Assembly: GCA_910588325.1 (NCBI GenBank)
Contig: CAJUPP010000008.1
Span: 8,421 to 72,420, forward strand
Length of the DNA: 64,000 nt
Direction: 5' to 3'
Origin: an uncultured Hungatella sp.
GTDB lineage: Bacteria; Bacillota; Clostridia; Lachnospirales; Lachnospiraceae
Shown: piece after piece, positions 56,727-64,000 of the stretch
Layout of the letters: every line of letters begins with the position of its first letter
Position numbering within the stretch: the stretch's first letter is position 1
The notes under the pieces: generated by a model
Told to the model about the DNA's origin: nothing
Seen by the model: the letters and a program-made list of their open reading frames with translations, nothing else
The model's database searches: none
Position numbers and translations under genes: made by a program

Positions 56727-57356
56727 TTACTTGGTTCCGAAGATTCGGTCCCCTGCATCTCCAAGACCTGGGCAGATATAGGCGTTCTCGTTGAGACAGC
56801 GGTCCAGATGGCCTACATAGATCTGTACGTCAGGATGGGCCTTATGAAGACGTTCCAGGCCTTCCGGCGCGGCGATGATACACATGAATTTGATGGTTTT
56901 TCCGCCGTGCTCTTTGATAAAATCAATGGCGGACACTGCGGAGCCGCCGGTTGCCAGCATGGGATCTGTGACCACAATGGTCCTCTGATCGATGGGACTT
57001 GGAAGCTTGCAGTAGTATTCATGGGGCTCGTGGGTCTCCTCATCCCGATACAGGCCGATGTGGCCTACTTTGGCGGAGGGAACCAGGGAGAGGATTCCAT
57101 TGACCATTCCAAGTCCGGCGCGGAGAATGGGAACGATTGCCATTTTTTTCCCGGTGATCATGGGGGTCATGCAGGTTTCGATGGGGGTTTCTACCTCTTT
57201 ATCTTCCAGAGGAAGGTCTCTTAAGGCTTCGAATCCCATAAGCATGGCGATTTCTCCGATGAGAGAACGGAATTCATTGGTTCCGGTGTTCTTGTCTCGA
57301 AGCAGGGAAATTTTGTGCTGGATCAACGGGTGTGTTAAGATTGTGACATTTTCCAT
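56727..57356 (-). CDS. upp: Uracil phosphoribosyltransferase
   Basis: A 209-residue enzyme making UMP from uracil and PRPP. Seen: LILTHPLIQHK-type opening (VTILTHPLIQHKISLLRDKN), ILRAGLGMVNG, the PRPP loop VVTDPMLATGGSAVSAIDFI and the uracil-binding C-terminus YICPGLGDAGDRIFGT. Length is standard. AAGGAAGAAAGGAAC precedes the ATG at 57356. A promoter candidate lies upstream at 57409-57437. Confidence 0.97.
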   Translation of the reverse strand: MENVTILTHPLIQHKISLLRDKNTGTNEFRSLIGEIAMLMGFEALRDLPLEDKEVETPIETCMTPMITGKKMAIVPILRAGLGMVNGILSLVPSAKVGHIGLYRDEETHEPHEYYCKLPSPIDQRTIVVTDPMLATGGSAVSAIDFIKEHGGKTIKFMCIIAAPEGLERLHKAHPDVQIYVGHLDRCLNENAYICPGLGDAGDRIFGTK

Positions 57357-57408
57357 AGGGAGTTCCTTTCTTCCTTTTGTAGGATATATATTTAGCTGTA
57401 GTTCTTCA

Positions 57409-57437
57409 ATTTAACCCAAATGAATCAACAAGGTCAA
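57409..57437 (-). promoter_or_regulatory. candidate upp promoter
   Basis: Minus strand: TTGACC (57437-57432), 17-base spacer, TTAAAT (57414-57409). Confidence 0.45.
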
Positions 57438-57533
57438 TACATCATCTCTGAGTATAAGGAACATCTTTATTTTAACATAAATCTATGATTTTACAAATAC
57501 ATATTTGAAAAAACTTGATGGAGCATAAAGCAG

Positions 57534-57562
57534 TTGACGAAACCAGAAGATTATCATACAAT
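57534..57562 (+). promoter_or_regulatory. promoter of the flavodoxin-like reductase gene
   Basis: TTGACG (57534-57539), 17-base spacer, TACAAT (57557-57562), 55 bases before the start codon. Confidence 0.65.
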
Positions 57563-57616
57563 GGTCTGAACGGCTGTTTGGGGCGGTTGTTGAAAAAACA
57601 GGATGGAGGGGAAAAC

Positions 57617-58234
57617 ATGAAAGTATTATTGCTTAACGGAAGTCCCAGAAAAGATGGAAATACTGCCATTGCCCTGGATGAGATGGTAAAGGTTTTTCAT
57701 CAGGAAGGCGTGGAGACGGAGATCGTTTCTGTGGGAAATAAGGATATCAGAGGCTGTATCGCCTGCAATTTTTGTGGGAAAAACGGCAGATGCGTGTTTG
57801 ACGATCTGGTCAATGAGACGGCGCCTAAGTTTGAGGCCTGTGACGGCCTGGTAGTAGGAAGCCCGGTCTACTATGCCTCTGCCAACGCTACTCTGGTGGC
57901 ATTTCTTACCAGGCTGTTCTACAGCACCCATTTTGACAAGACCATGAAGGTGGGAGCCTCCGTGGTGTGTGCCAGAAGAGGCGGTCTGTCGTCTACTTTT
58001 GACGAGTTAAATAAATTCTTTACCATCAGCGGCATGCCGGTGGCTTCCAGCCAGTACTGGAACAGCGTCCACGGCAGAGAGCCCGGGCAGGCGGTCCAGG
58101 ACCTGGAAGGACTGCAGACCATGAGGACTCTGGCAAAAAATATGACATTCCTAATGAAGAGTATTGCCCTGGGCAGGGAGGCCTATGGGCTGCCTGAAAA
58201 GGAAGAGCGTGTGTGGACCCACTTTGTGCGGTAA
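57617..58234 (+). CDS. Flavodoxin-like NAD(P)H-dependent FMN reductase / iron-sulfur flavoprotein
   Basis: A 205-residue flavoprotein. FMN phosphate loop LLNGSPRKDGNTA (residues 5-17), a Cys cluster GCIACNFCGKNGRCVFDD (about 46-63) that may bind metal or an Fe-S cluster, and a flavin-binding GSPVYYASANATLVAFLTRL. ATG 57617 follows GGATGGAGGGGAAAAC. Such proteins reduce FMN or xenobiotics in anaerobes; the acceptor is not evident. A DUF523 gene follows 72 bases later. Confidence 0.85.
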   Translation: MKVLLLNGSPRKDGNTAIALDEMVKVFHQEGVETEIVSVGNKDIRGCIACNFCGKNGRCVFDDLVNETAPKFEACDGLVVGSPVYYASANATLVAFLTRLFYSTHFDKTMKVGASVVCARRGGLSSTFDELNKFFTISGMPVASSQYWNSVHGREPGQAVQDLEGLQTMRTLAKNMTFLMKSIALGREAYGLPEKEERVWTHFVR

Positions 58235-58306
58235 TGCAGGGATTCTGTCTGAAAGAGATAGGAGCCAGGAAGCTTTTGATGTACAGGAAGCGGGGGAGCA
58301 ATAGCC

Positions 58307-58756
58307 ATGACGAAGATTCTGGTCAGCGCCTGTCTGCTGGGCCTTTGCTGCCGTTATGACGGGAAGGAGAAGGCGGATGAAAGGGTGCTGAAGCTATTAA
58401 AGCGGGATGACATCCAGCTGGTTCCTGTCTGTCCGGAACAGCTTGGGGGTATGGAAACTCCCAGGCTGCCGTCGGAGAGGCGAGGGGAAGCTGTGGTAAA
58501 CAATGCCGGGGAGGATGTGACTAGGCATTACAAAAAGGGCGCCGCCCAGGCGCTTAAAACAGCCAGGTTATATGGCTGTAAAGCAGCAATATTAAAAGAG
58601 AGAAGTCCTTCCTGCGGAAAGGGGCGGATCTATGACGGAACCTTTTCGGGAACACTTACAGAAGGGGACGGGGTTACGGCAAAGCTGCTTATGGACCACG
58701 GAATTCAGGTTTTTGGAGAAAGTGAAGCGGAATTTGGCAGTATCTGCGGCGGATAA
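58307..58756 (+). CDS. DUF523 family protein
   Basis: A 149-residue DUF523 protein. Typical opening KILVSACLLGLCCRYDGKEK, then VCPEQLGGMETPRLPSE, the conserved AILKERSPSCGKGRIYDGTF and a C-terminal LMDHGIQVFGE. The invariant cysteines (about C9, C14, C45 and C107) could bind metal or sulfur; members have been linked to sulfur or thiouridine chemistry by context, without proof here. It sits between the flavoprotein and a MATE exporter on the same strand. Confidence 0.88.
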   Translation: MTKILVSACLLGLCCRYDGKEKADERVLKLLKRDDIQLVPVCPEQLGGMETPRLPSERRGEAVVNNAGEDVTRHYKKGAAQALKTARLYGCKAAILKERSPSCGKGRIYDGTFSGTLTEGDGVTAKLLMDHGIQVFGESEAEFGSICGG

Positions 58757-58789
58757 AAGACAGAAAACAGGAAGATAACAGAGGAAGCT

Positions 58790-60181
58790 ATGAATCGAAT
58801 TTTATCAGATACAAAGGCGATGCTTGGTGACATCCCATTCTTAAAAAAAGTAATGACCATTGCCCTCCCTGTGGCCATGCAGGGAATGTTAAATACCGTG
58901 GTGAACCTGGTAGACAACTTAATGATCGGAAGCCTTGGCTCTACGGCTATCGCTTCCGTAGGGCTTGCCAACAAGGTGTTTTTTGTGTTTACCCTGCTGG
59001 TGTTTGGAGTAGCCAGTGGTTCTGGTGTGCTGGCAGCTCAGTACTGGGGGAATCAGGATGTGAAAAATATCCGCAAGGTGGTGGGAATAGGCCTGGTGAT
59101 TTCTATGGCAGGAGCTCTTTTATTCTTGATTCCTGCCAGGCTGAATCCCCGGCTTATGATGCGGATTTTTACTACCAGTGAGGCCAGTATCCAGATGGGA
59201 GCCGCTTATCTGGCAGTGGCGGCTCTTTCCTATCCGTGTACGGCGATCTCCAATACATATGTAGCTATGCTCCGGGCCGTAAACCGTGTGAAGGCCCCAG
59301 TGGCTATCAGTTGTGTTGCGATTCTGGTGAACATTGTATTTAACTATACGCTGATTTACGGAAAATTCGGCGCTCCGGCTTTAGGCGTTGTGGGAGCCGC
59401 CATTGCAACACTGATTGCCAGAGTAGTAGAGGTAATCCTGATTATTCTGGCAGTTTATCTGGGAAAGACACCTTTGGCCTGCCGGTTCAAGGAGATGTTC
59501 GGATATACCGGAGAATTTCTGAGACAGTTTTTTCGTACGGCGGCTCCGGTTATCTGCAATGAATTCGTGTGGGGGCTGGGAGTTACCATCTATTCTATGG
59601 CATATGGGCGTATGGGGGACGACGCAGTAGCCGCTATCACCATTGCCACAACCATTCAGGATATTGCGGTGGTTTTATTCCAGGGATTGAGCGCAGCGAC
59701 GGCAGTGATTTTAGGAAATGAGATGGGAGCCGGAAAGTTAAAGCGGGCGGAGTTGTATGCCAGATATATCTTTATCCTGCAGTTAATCCTGACAATTTTT
59801 GCGGCACTTCTCATCGTCGTTTTCCGGTGGAAGATCATCGGCCTCTACCAGCCGGGCATATCGGATGAAGTGGCTATGTCCGTCAACCGATGCCTTCTGG
59901 TTTTTGCCCTGTTTACGCCGGCTAAAATGTTTAATTATATCAATGTCGTAGGAGTTCTGCGAAGCGGCGGAGATACTATGATGTGCCTGTTCATTGATAC
60001 CAGCGGTGTCTGGTTTATCGGCATCCCGCTGGCGTTTATCGGAGGGCTGGTGTTAAAGCAGCCTATCCATATTGTGTATGGGATGGTGATGCTGGAGGAG
60101 GTTTATAAGGCTGCTGTGGGCTTCTGGAGATACAGGCAGAAGAAGTGGCTCAGGAATCTGGCGATGGAACTGGAGGCATAG
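58790..60181 (+). CDS. MATE family efflux transporter
   Basis: A 463-residue exporter with twelve predicted helices. N-terminus FLKKVMTIALPVAMQGMLNT, then NLVDNLMIGSLGSTAIASVG and ASGSGVLAAQYWGNQDVKNI. The second half starts at about 240 (FRTAAPVICNEFVWGLGVTI). Not closely similar to the MATE protein at 28538-29866. It is 33 bases after the DUF523 gene and probably co-transcribed. Confidence 0.92.
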   Translation: MNRILSDTKAMLGDIPFLKKVMTIALPVAMQGMLNTVVNLVDNLMIGSLGSTAIASVGLANKVFFVFTLLVFGVASGSGVLAAQYWGNQDVKNIRKVVGIGLVISMAGALLFLIPARLNPRLMMRIFTTSEASIQMGAAYLAVAALSYPCTAISNTYVAMLRAVNRVKAPVAISCVAILVNIVFNYTLIYGKFGAPALGVVGAAIATLIARVVEVILIILAVYLGKTPLACRFKEMFGYTGEFLRQFFRTAAPVICNEFVWGLGVTIYSMAYGRMGDDAVAAITIATTIQDIAVVLFQGLSAATAVILGNEMGAGKLKRAELYARYIFILQLILTIFAALLIVVFRWKIIGLYQPGISDEVAMSVNRCLLVFALFTPAKMFNYINVVGVLRSGGDTMMCLFIDTSGVWFIGIPLAFIGGLVLKQPIHIVYGMVMLEEVYKAAVGFWRYRQKKWLRNLAMELEA

Positions 60182-60191
60182 TCCTAATTTG

Positions 60192-60227
60192 CTGACACGT
60201 TCATTTGGCGGAATATGAACGTGTCAG
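60192..60227. terminator. hairpin between convergent MATE and AraC-type genes
   Basis: Perfect 13-base stem CTGACACGTTCAT/ATGAACGTGTCAG with a 10-base loop, without a clear T run. Probably a bidirectional terminator or transcript end stabiliser. Confidence 0.55.
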
Positions 60228-60237
60228 TACACTGTCT

Positions 60238-61095
60238 TCACCTCTTTTGCACCGGAATCCATATCTCCGAATGGTAATTCTCGTCCTGGGTTCCTTTGGG
60301 ATATTTGTCCGGCGCGTCATACATTTCCACACAATATCCGGCGGCAAACTCGTACTCTTTTAATGCCGGCAGCCATTCGGAGAAAATTTTGGCGTTCACA
60401 TCCTGAAGGGCTGCAGGCAGGGGGCCGTCGCAGGAAAAGACAGCCCATGTAAATGCGGGGATGACGCGGGTTTCAAAGCCCTGGGGGATTTCCTTTGCAG
60501 GGTCGTACAGATCTGCGATCAGATATTCAAAGCTGTCATGGCCTTTTTGTGGATCGATGTTGATGCCGAACATCCCGCAGACGTATCTGCCATTCCCCTT
60601 TGCGTAGTGCTCCTGCCAGAACCCGGGGATTTCCTGTTTGCAGGTTTCATAGCTGAAATTTTTTGATACGGCAAGCACGGTAAAGCTTTCTTTGTCAACA
60701 ATCTTGTAATTCATAAGATAACCGCCTTTCAATGAGATTTCTAATTTTAACGGCGCAAAGGTCTTTATCATAACCTCTTCCTTCCGCACCATAAGAGGAG
60801 ATATGCCATGGAATCTTGTGAATGCTTTTGTAAAGCTGCCGGGAGAATCATATCCGTATTTCATTGCGATATCAATGATTTTCATATCGGTGGCGGCAAT
60901 ATCCCCGCCGGCCAGCGCCAGTCTGCGGTTTCGGATATATTCTGCTATGGAATAGCCGCAGAGCATATGGAAGCCTTTCTGAAAATAAAAGGGCGAGATA
61001 TGCACATGGTCTGCCACATCCTCTATAGATATGTCCTCGGTAATATGCTGCTCCATAAATTCGATTGCGCTCTCCACGGCGTCTGTCCATTCCAT
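60238..61095 (-). CDS. AraC family regulator with GyrI-like effector domain
   Basis: A 285-residue regulator. The AraC double helix-turn-helix is N-terminal (about 5-105: ISIEDVADHVHISPFYFQKG, IIDIAMKYGYDSPGSFTKAF). A GyrI-like effector-binding domain fills 125-285 (YKIVDKESFTVLAVSK, GMFGINIDPQKGHDSFEYLI, AVFSCDGPLPAALQ, EIWIPVQKR). This is the Rob/SoxS-GyrI layout used to sense hydrophobic drugs. AAGGAGG precedes the ATG at 61095. It converges on the MATE exporter, which is a plausible target. Confidence 0.88.
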   Translation of the reverse strand: MEWTDAVESAIEFMEQHITEDISIEDVADHVHISPFYFQKGFHMLCGYSIAEYIRNRRLALAGGDIAATDMKIIDIAMKYGYDSPGSFTKAFTRFHGISPLMVRKEEVMIKTFAPLKLEISLKGGYLMNYKIVDKESFTVLAVSKNFSYETCKQEIPGFWQEHYAKGNGRYVCGMFGINIDPQKGHDSFEYLIADLYDPAKEIPQGFETRVIPAFTWAVFSCDGPLPAALQDVNAKIFSEWLPALKEYEFAAGYCVEMYDAPDKYPKGTQDENYHSEIWIPVQKR

Positions 61096-61345
61096 GTATA
61101 TCTCCTCCTTAAGTAAGAACAGTATATCGTATTTTATCGGGCTTTGCATGCTTTTTTTTGCTTTGATTTGTCTTGTTGACAGAAAAGTCCAAAAACTCTA
61201 GCTTTTTCCTGTAAAATGTGGTAATATTTTCTCGTTATTTATCACTTTATGTATAGAGTATGACCGCAATTGCGTCTGGTCTTGCTCTGGCAGCGGAATC
61301 CGTATCAGGGAATGGGTGCGGATACCGAAAAATAGGAGGGTAGCT
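61096..61345. other. intergenic control region of the NCS2 permease
   Basis: It holds the divergent promoters of the AraC-type gene and the purine permease. TTGACA occurs at 61176-61181 but without a good -10 at the expected distance; TAATAT at 61226-61231 is another -10 candidate. The last 85 bases can fold (GGTC/GACC around GCAATTGC at 61261-61280; ATCCG/CGGAT at about 61299-61324). The conserved core of the guanine/adenine riboswitch was not found. Confidence 0.4.
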
Positions 61346-62767
61346 ATGGAGAAATTTTTCAAACTCAAAGAGAACGGCACCACCGTGCGCACGGAGGTTC
61401 TTGCCGGGCTCACCACCTTCATGACGATGGCTTATATTATCGCCCTGAATCCCAACCTGCTCACGAATTTTGATGTGGGCTCCGCTCTATGGAACGGCGT
61501 GTTTCTGGCAACCTGTATCGCCTCTGCGGTGGCTATGTTCTGTATGGCGTTCTTGGCCAACAAGCCTTTTGCACTGGCTCCCGGTATGGGGCTTAACAGC
61601 TTCTTTGCCGTAGTTGTGGCCAATATTGCAGGACTTACAGGCATGACCTATGTGGCCAGCTTCCAGGCAGCACTGATCATCATCCTGATTGAGGGCGTAG
61701 TGTTTATCGTTCTTTCTATTTTGAACATCCGTGAGAAAATCGTGGACGCCATTCCTTTAGGCGTGCGTCTGGGAATCGCCCCGGCCATCGGCATCATGCT
61801 GATGAACATCGGTTTAGGCTCCAATGCAGGCGTCTATTCTGAAAACGGCGGCCCGTTCTATGTGATGAGAGACTTTTTCGGAGCGCTCACTGCCAATGTA
61901 GCCAAGACCACCATGGGTTCCGGCTATGGCACTATGGTGCTTCAGGTTATCACCATGTTTGTAGGACTGTTTGTGATCGTCATTCTGGCAAAGAAAGGCA
62001 TCAAAGCAGCTGTTTTGCTGGGAATGCTGGTGGCATCCGTGGTTTACTGGATCGGTTCCGCCCTGTTCCTTGGCGCCAATCCTTTTGCATCCTTAAGCAG
62101 CGCGTCTTTTGTACCGCCTTTTGCTGATATGGCTTCTACCACCCTGTTTAAGTTTAATTTCCAGGGCTTTATGGATATCGGCTGGTTTACGGTTATCACA
62201 CTGATTATCACCTTCTGCATGATCGATATGTTTGATACCATCGGCACTCTGGTAGGTACCGCTTCCCGTGCTGGCATGGTAGATAAGGACGGCAACATGC
62301 CCAATATGAAGGAAGCCCTTCTGTCTGATGCAGTTGGTACCATTGCAGGCGCCTGCATGGGTACCTCCACTGTCACCACCTTTGTAGAGTCTGCTTCCGG
62401 CGTGGAGGCCGGCGGCCGTACCGGTCTTACCGCCCTTACCACAGGCGTTCTGTTCCTGGCATGTATTTTCATCGCCCCGGTGGCCGCCATTATCCCGGCA
62501 GCCGCAACATCCTCTGCGCTGATCTATGTAGGCGTGTTGATGCTGATGGGACTTAAGAATGTAAATTTTGACGATATGGATCAGATGGTTCCTGTAGCCC
62601 TGATGCTTGTGGGAATGCCTATCTCCGGCTCCATCGGACATGCCATCGGACTGGGACTTATTTCCTACACAGTCATCAAAGTGTTCAGCGGCAAGGCAAA
62701 GGATGTGTCTGTTCTTACTTATGTGATCTCTGTTTTGTTCCTGGTGAAGTTCTTCCTGGTTGTATAA
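61346..62767 (+). CDS. NCS2 family purine permease (hypoxanthine/guanine, PbuG/PbuO-like)
   Basis: A 473-residue permease with about 13-14 helices of the AzgA-like branch. Seen: AGLTTFMTMAYIIALNPNLL, FALAPGMGLNSFFAVVVAN (substrate-region helix), GVRLGIAPAIGIMLMNIGLG, and the MFDTIGTLVGTASRAGMVDK with TSTVTTFVESASGVEAGGRT segment diagnostic for this branch. ATG 61346 follows AGGAGGGTAGCT; an upstream in-frame codon at 61316 is possible. Together with upp it points to salvage of nucleobases. Confidence 0.92.
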   Translation: MEKFFKLKENGTTVRTEVLAGLTTFMTMAYIIALNPNLLTNFDVGSALWNGVFLATCIASAVAMFCMAFLANKPFALAPGMGLNSFFAVVVANIAGLTGMTYVASFQAALIIILIEGVVFIVLSILNIREKIVDAIPLGVRLGIAPAIGIMLMNIGLGSNAGVYSENGGPFYVMRDFFGALTANVAKTTMGSGYGTMVLQVITMFVGLFVIVILAKKGIKAAVLLGMLVASVVYWIGSALFLGANPFASLSSASFVPPFADMASTTLFKFNFQGFMDIGWFTVITLIITFCMIDMFDTIGTLVGTASRAGMVDKDGNMPNMKEALLSDAVGTIAGACMGTSTVTTFVESASGVEAGGRTGLTALTTGVLFLACIFIAPVAAIIPAAATSSALIYVGVLMLMGLKNVNFDDMDQMVPVALMLVGMPISGSIGHAIGLGLISYTVIKVFSGKAKDVSVLTYVISVLFLVKFFLVV

Positions 62768-62839
62768 TCGGAAGAGGACTTACGGCAGTGAGGAGAAAAA
62801 CCAATAACGCATATAAAAACAGAGTATATGGATGAAAAA

Positions 62840-62883
62840 GAGTCCGAATTGTCTGAGAGAACCTGACAGTTCGGACTCTTTTC
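62840..62883 (+). terminator. terminator of the purine permease gene
   Basis: Stem GAGTCCGAA-TGTC/GACA-TTCGGACTC followed by TTTT. Confidence 0.85.
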
Positions 62884-63086
62884 TGGATCTCCAGGAGGAG
62901 TACAGCGGCAGAATGGAGATTATCGTTGTGGGGCGATGAAGGAGTGAATAAAATGGATCAGGTGTATGTACATATTTTGGGAAGCGGCTCTGGAACGGAA
63001 TAATCGTTCAGATGCCTGAAAGGAGAATCTGCTGGAGCAGGGCTGTGATTCTAAAATGTCACAGCCCTGTTTTCTGAGAAGATACA
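62884..63086. other. intergenic region with a second hairpin
   Basis: Only a 16-codon frame (62953-63003) with a good ribosome site (AAGGAGTG) is seen, and it resembles nothing known. At 63038-63074 a perfect 11-base stem CAGGGCTGTGA/TCACAGCCCTG is followed by TTTTCT, a second terminator on the plus strand. Confidence 0.5.
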
Positions 63087-64000
63087 TTAATGTGGGTAAC
63101 GCTTTTTTTGATACTGGCTGGCGAAAAGCAATGCCAAAACGGAAGTCAGCAGACAGAAGCCATAGACGGTTAGGTTAAAGATTTGAGAGTTTGACTGATT
63201 TTGACTGTCCGGAGGCATTCTGAAATCGGAGGCATCCATGGCCGGAGGCGGATTGGAATTCTTGTCCGGCAGGGCGGTATTGTCCCGGAAAGCTTCCTGG
63301 GCTGCTTCCTGAGTTATTTCCTGGGGGTTCTGTTCTTCTTGTCTGTCACGGTCAGCTGTTTCGTCGTTGTCTTCCCTGTGTCCAGGGAATCTGTCTCCTC
63401 CCCGGTCATTGCCGTGGCCTGACATACCTCCCATAACTTCAACGTCGATGGAGGAGCCGTCCACCAGGTTTTGAGAGTCATCCGTCTGTCCCTGATCCGT
63501 GGACGGTATGGAGCCGTCCAGCTGCCCTTTGATGCTTTCTGCCCTCAAAAGAACAGCCTGGTAAAGCATCTCAGCCCCGGCAACATATTCCTCGTAGGAA
63601 TAAAATGCGGTAGGGTCTGTCTGTACCAGCCCATCAATCTGGCCTCGGACGCGGCTGTAGAATTCCTCAAATCCACCGCCAAAGACATAGCCATCCACCA
63701 GTTTCTGGAGATACTCATGATATTTGGAACGGTATGTTTCTTCTTCCAGCAAGGCATCAAAGAATCGGGTGATTTGAAATGGGGTGTCAATGGCATCATT
63801 TATCATATCCATCCCATTGCCGGAACGCCCCATATTCATGCCGCCGAAGGACAGGTTATAATCCCAGGGAAGAATATTCAGCTGTCCGCCCTGCTCATAC
63901 AGGTAATAGTTGTGAGGCATCATGCCGGACAGACTGTCCATATTGACAGAAAACACGTGTACTGCCATATATCGGAGAAGGTTGTCGATGTCCAGACAGC
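63087..64000 (-). CDS. CotH family protein, C-terminal part (runs off the window)
   Basis: The frame stays open to the window edge; the visible 304 residues are the C-terminal part of a CotH-type spore-coat kinase-like protein. Family segments: DIDNLLRYMAVHVFSVNMDS, NYYLYEQGGQLNILPWDYNL with SFGG, and IDTPFQITRFFDALLEEETY. After the domain come an acidic, Gln-rich linker (with DSQN, EEQNPQEITQEAAQEA), a final membrane helix (FNLTVYGFCLLTSVLALLFA) and a basic tail. A membrane-anchored CotH of this type is common in Lachnospiraceae. The N-terminal part lies beyond 64000. Confidence 0.85.
   Translation of the reverse strand, partial: CLDIDNLLRYMAVHVFSVNMDSLSGMMPHNYYLYEQGGQLNILPWDYNLSFGGMNMGRSGNGMDMINDAIDTPFQITRFFDALLEEETYRSKYHEYLQKLVDGYVFGGGFEEFYSRVRGQIDGLVQTDPTAFYSYEEYVAGAEMLYQAVLLRAESIKGQLDGSIPSTDQGQTDDSQNLVDGSSIDVEVMGGMSGHGNDRGGDRFPGHREDNDETADRDRQEEQNPQEITQEAAQEAFRDNTALPDKNSNPPPAMDASDFRMPPDSQNQSNSQIFNLTVYGFCLLTSVLALLFASQYQKKRYPH

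Noticed and set aside
61200..61345. Guanine/adenine riboswitch upstream of the NCS2 permease
   Set aside because: The conserved loop-loop and junction residues of the purine aptamer were not found.
62953..63003. 16-codon frame with good ribosome site after the purine permease
   Set aside because: Too short and without hydrophobic or other recognisable features; no promoter was identified.
1..64000. CRISPR arrays, tRNA or rRNA genes, prophage
   Set aside because: No regularly spaced repeats, no cloverleaf sequences or rRNA motifs, and no phage structural or integrase genes were seen.

Overview
The window looks like the chromosome of a large-genome, spore-forming Lachnospiraceae bacterium (Clostridia, Enterocloster/Clostridium clostridioforme-like). 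The grounds are AGGAGG-type ribosome sites, sigma-A promoters with TTGACA/TATAAT boxes, a CotH protein, a YlmC/YmxH protein, a class II ribonucleotide reductase and a two-gene SUF system. No rRNA, tRNA, CRISPR array or intact insertion sequence was seen.

Layout. (1) 1-12.7 kb: an exopolysaccharide locus. It has an XRE regulator, an initiating sugar-phosphate transferase, a metallophosphoesterase, a Wzz-like protein fused to a degenerate GGDEF domain, a Wzy-like polymerase, a PssD/PssE pair (pssD frameshifted), three more glycosyltransferases and a Wzx flippase. Upstream lie a second copy of the 3' end of the XRE gene and a decayed IS1634-type transposase, a scar of locus exchange. (2) 12.7-13.1 kb: a small type I toxin-antitoxin candidate with a holin-like toxin. 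(3) 13.1-18.3 kb: a type IIA topoisomerase pair and deoD. (4) 18.4-22.7 kb: an NAD/ADP-ribose block (NADAR protein, NUDIX-winged helix protein, PARG-like macrodomain, nicotinate phosphoribosyltransferase). An Fst/par-like toxin-antitoxin module is embedded in it. (5) 22.8-30.5 kb, minus strand: a sugar ABC transporter, a lipoprotein, a MATE exporter and a cytidylate-kinase-like protein. (6) 30.8-36.8 kb: a membrane protein, the SufC/SufB pair, then metNIQ behind a Met- and Cys-rich leader peptide and a terminator. (7) 37-41 kb: small membrane proteins, YlmC/YmxH and nrdJ with paired NrdR-like boxes. (8) 41.2-56.5 kb: a large divergent cluster. One arm has an M29 aminopeptidase, two tautomerase-like proteins, an aldo/keto reductase and an ATC-hydrolase-like protein. 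The other has oppABCDF, an M20 peptidase, a third tautomerase-like protein, an XRE-cupin regulator, DhaK/L/M-like proteins and a cysteine-desulfidase-like enzyme. (9) 56.6-64 kb: upp, a flavodoxin-like reductase, a DUF523 protein, a second MATE exporter, an AraC-type regulator, an NCS2 purine permease and the C-terminal part of a CotH protein that runs off the window.

The most unusual signals are the apparent ribosome-mediated attenuator of metNIQ (33.76-34.08 kb), the Fst/par-like module whose putative antitoxin RNA covers the toxin start codon (20.93-21.23 kb), and the uncharacterised transport/catabolic cluster at 41-56 kb. Large palindromic elements lie near 22.9, 36.9 and 56.65 kb. All functional assignments come from reading motifs by eye; no database search was run.
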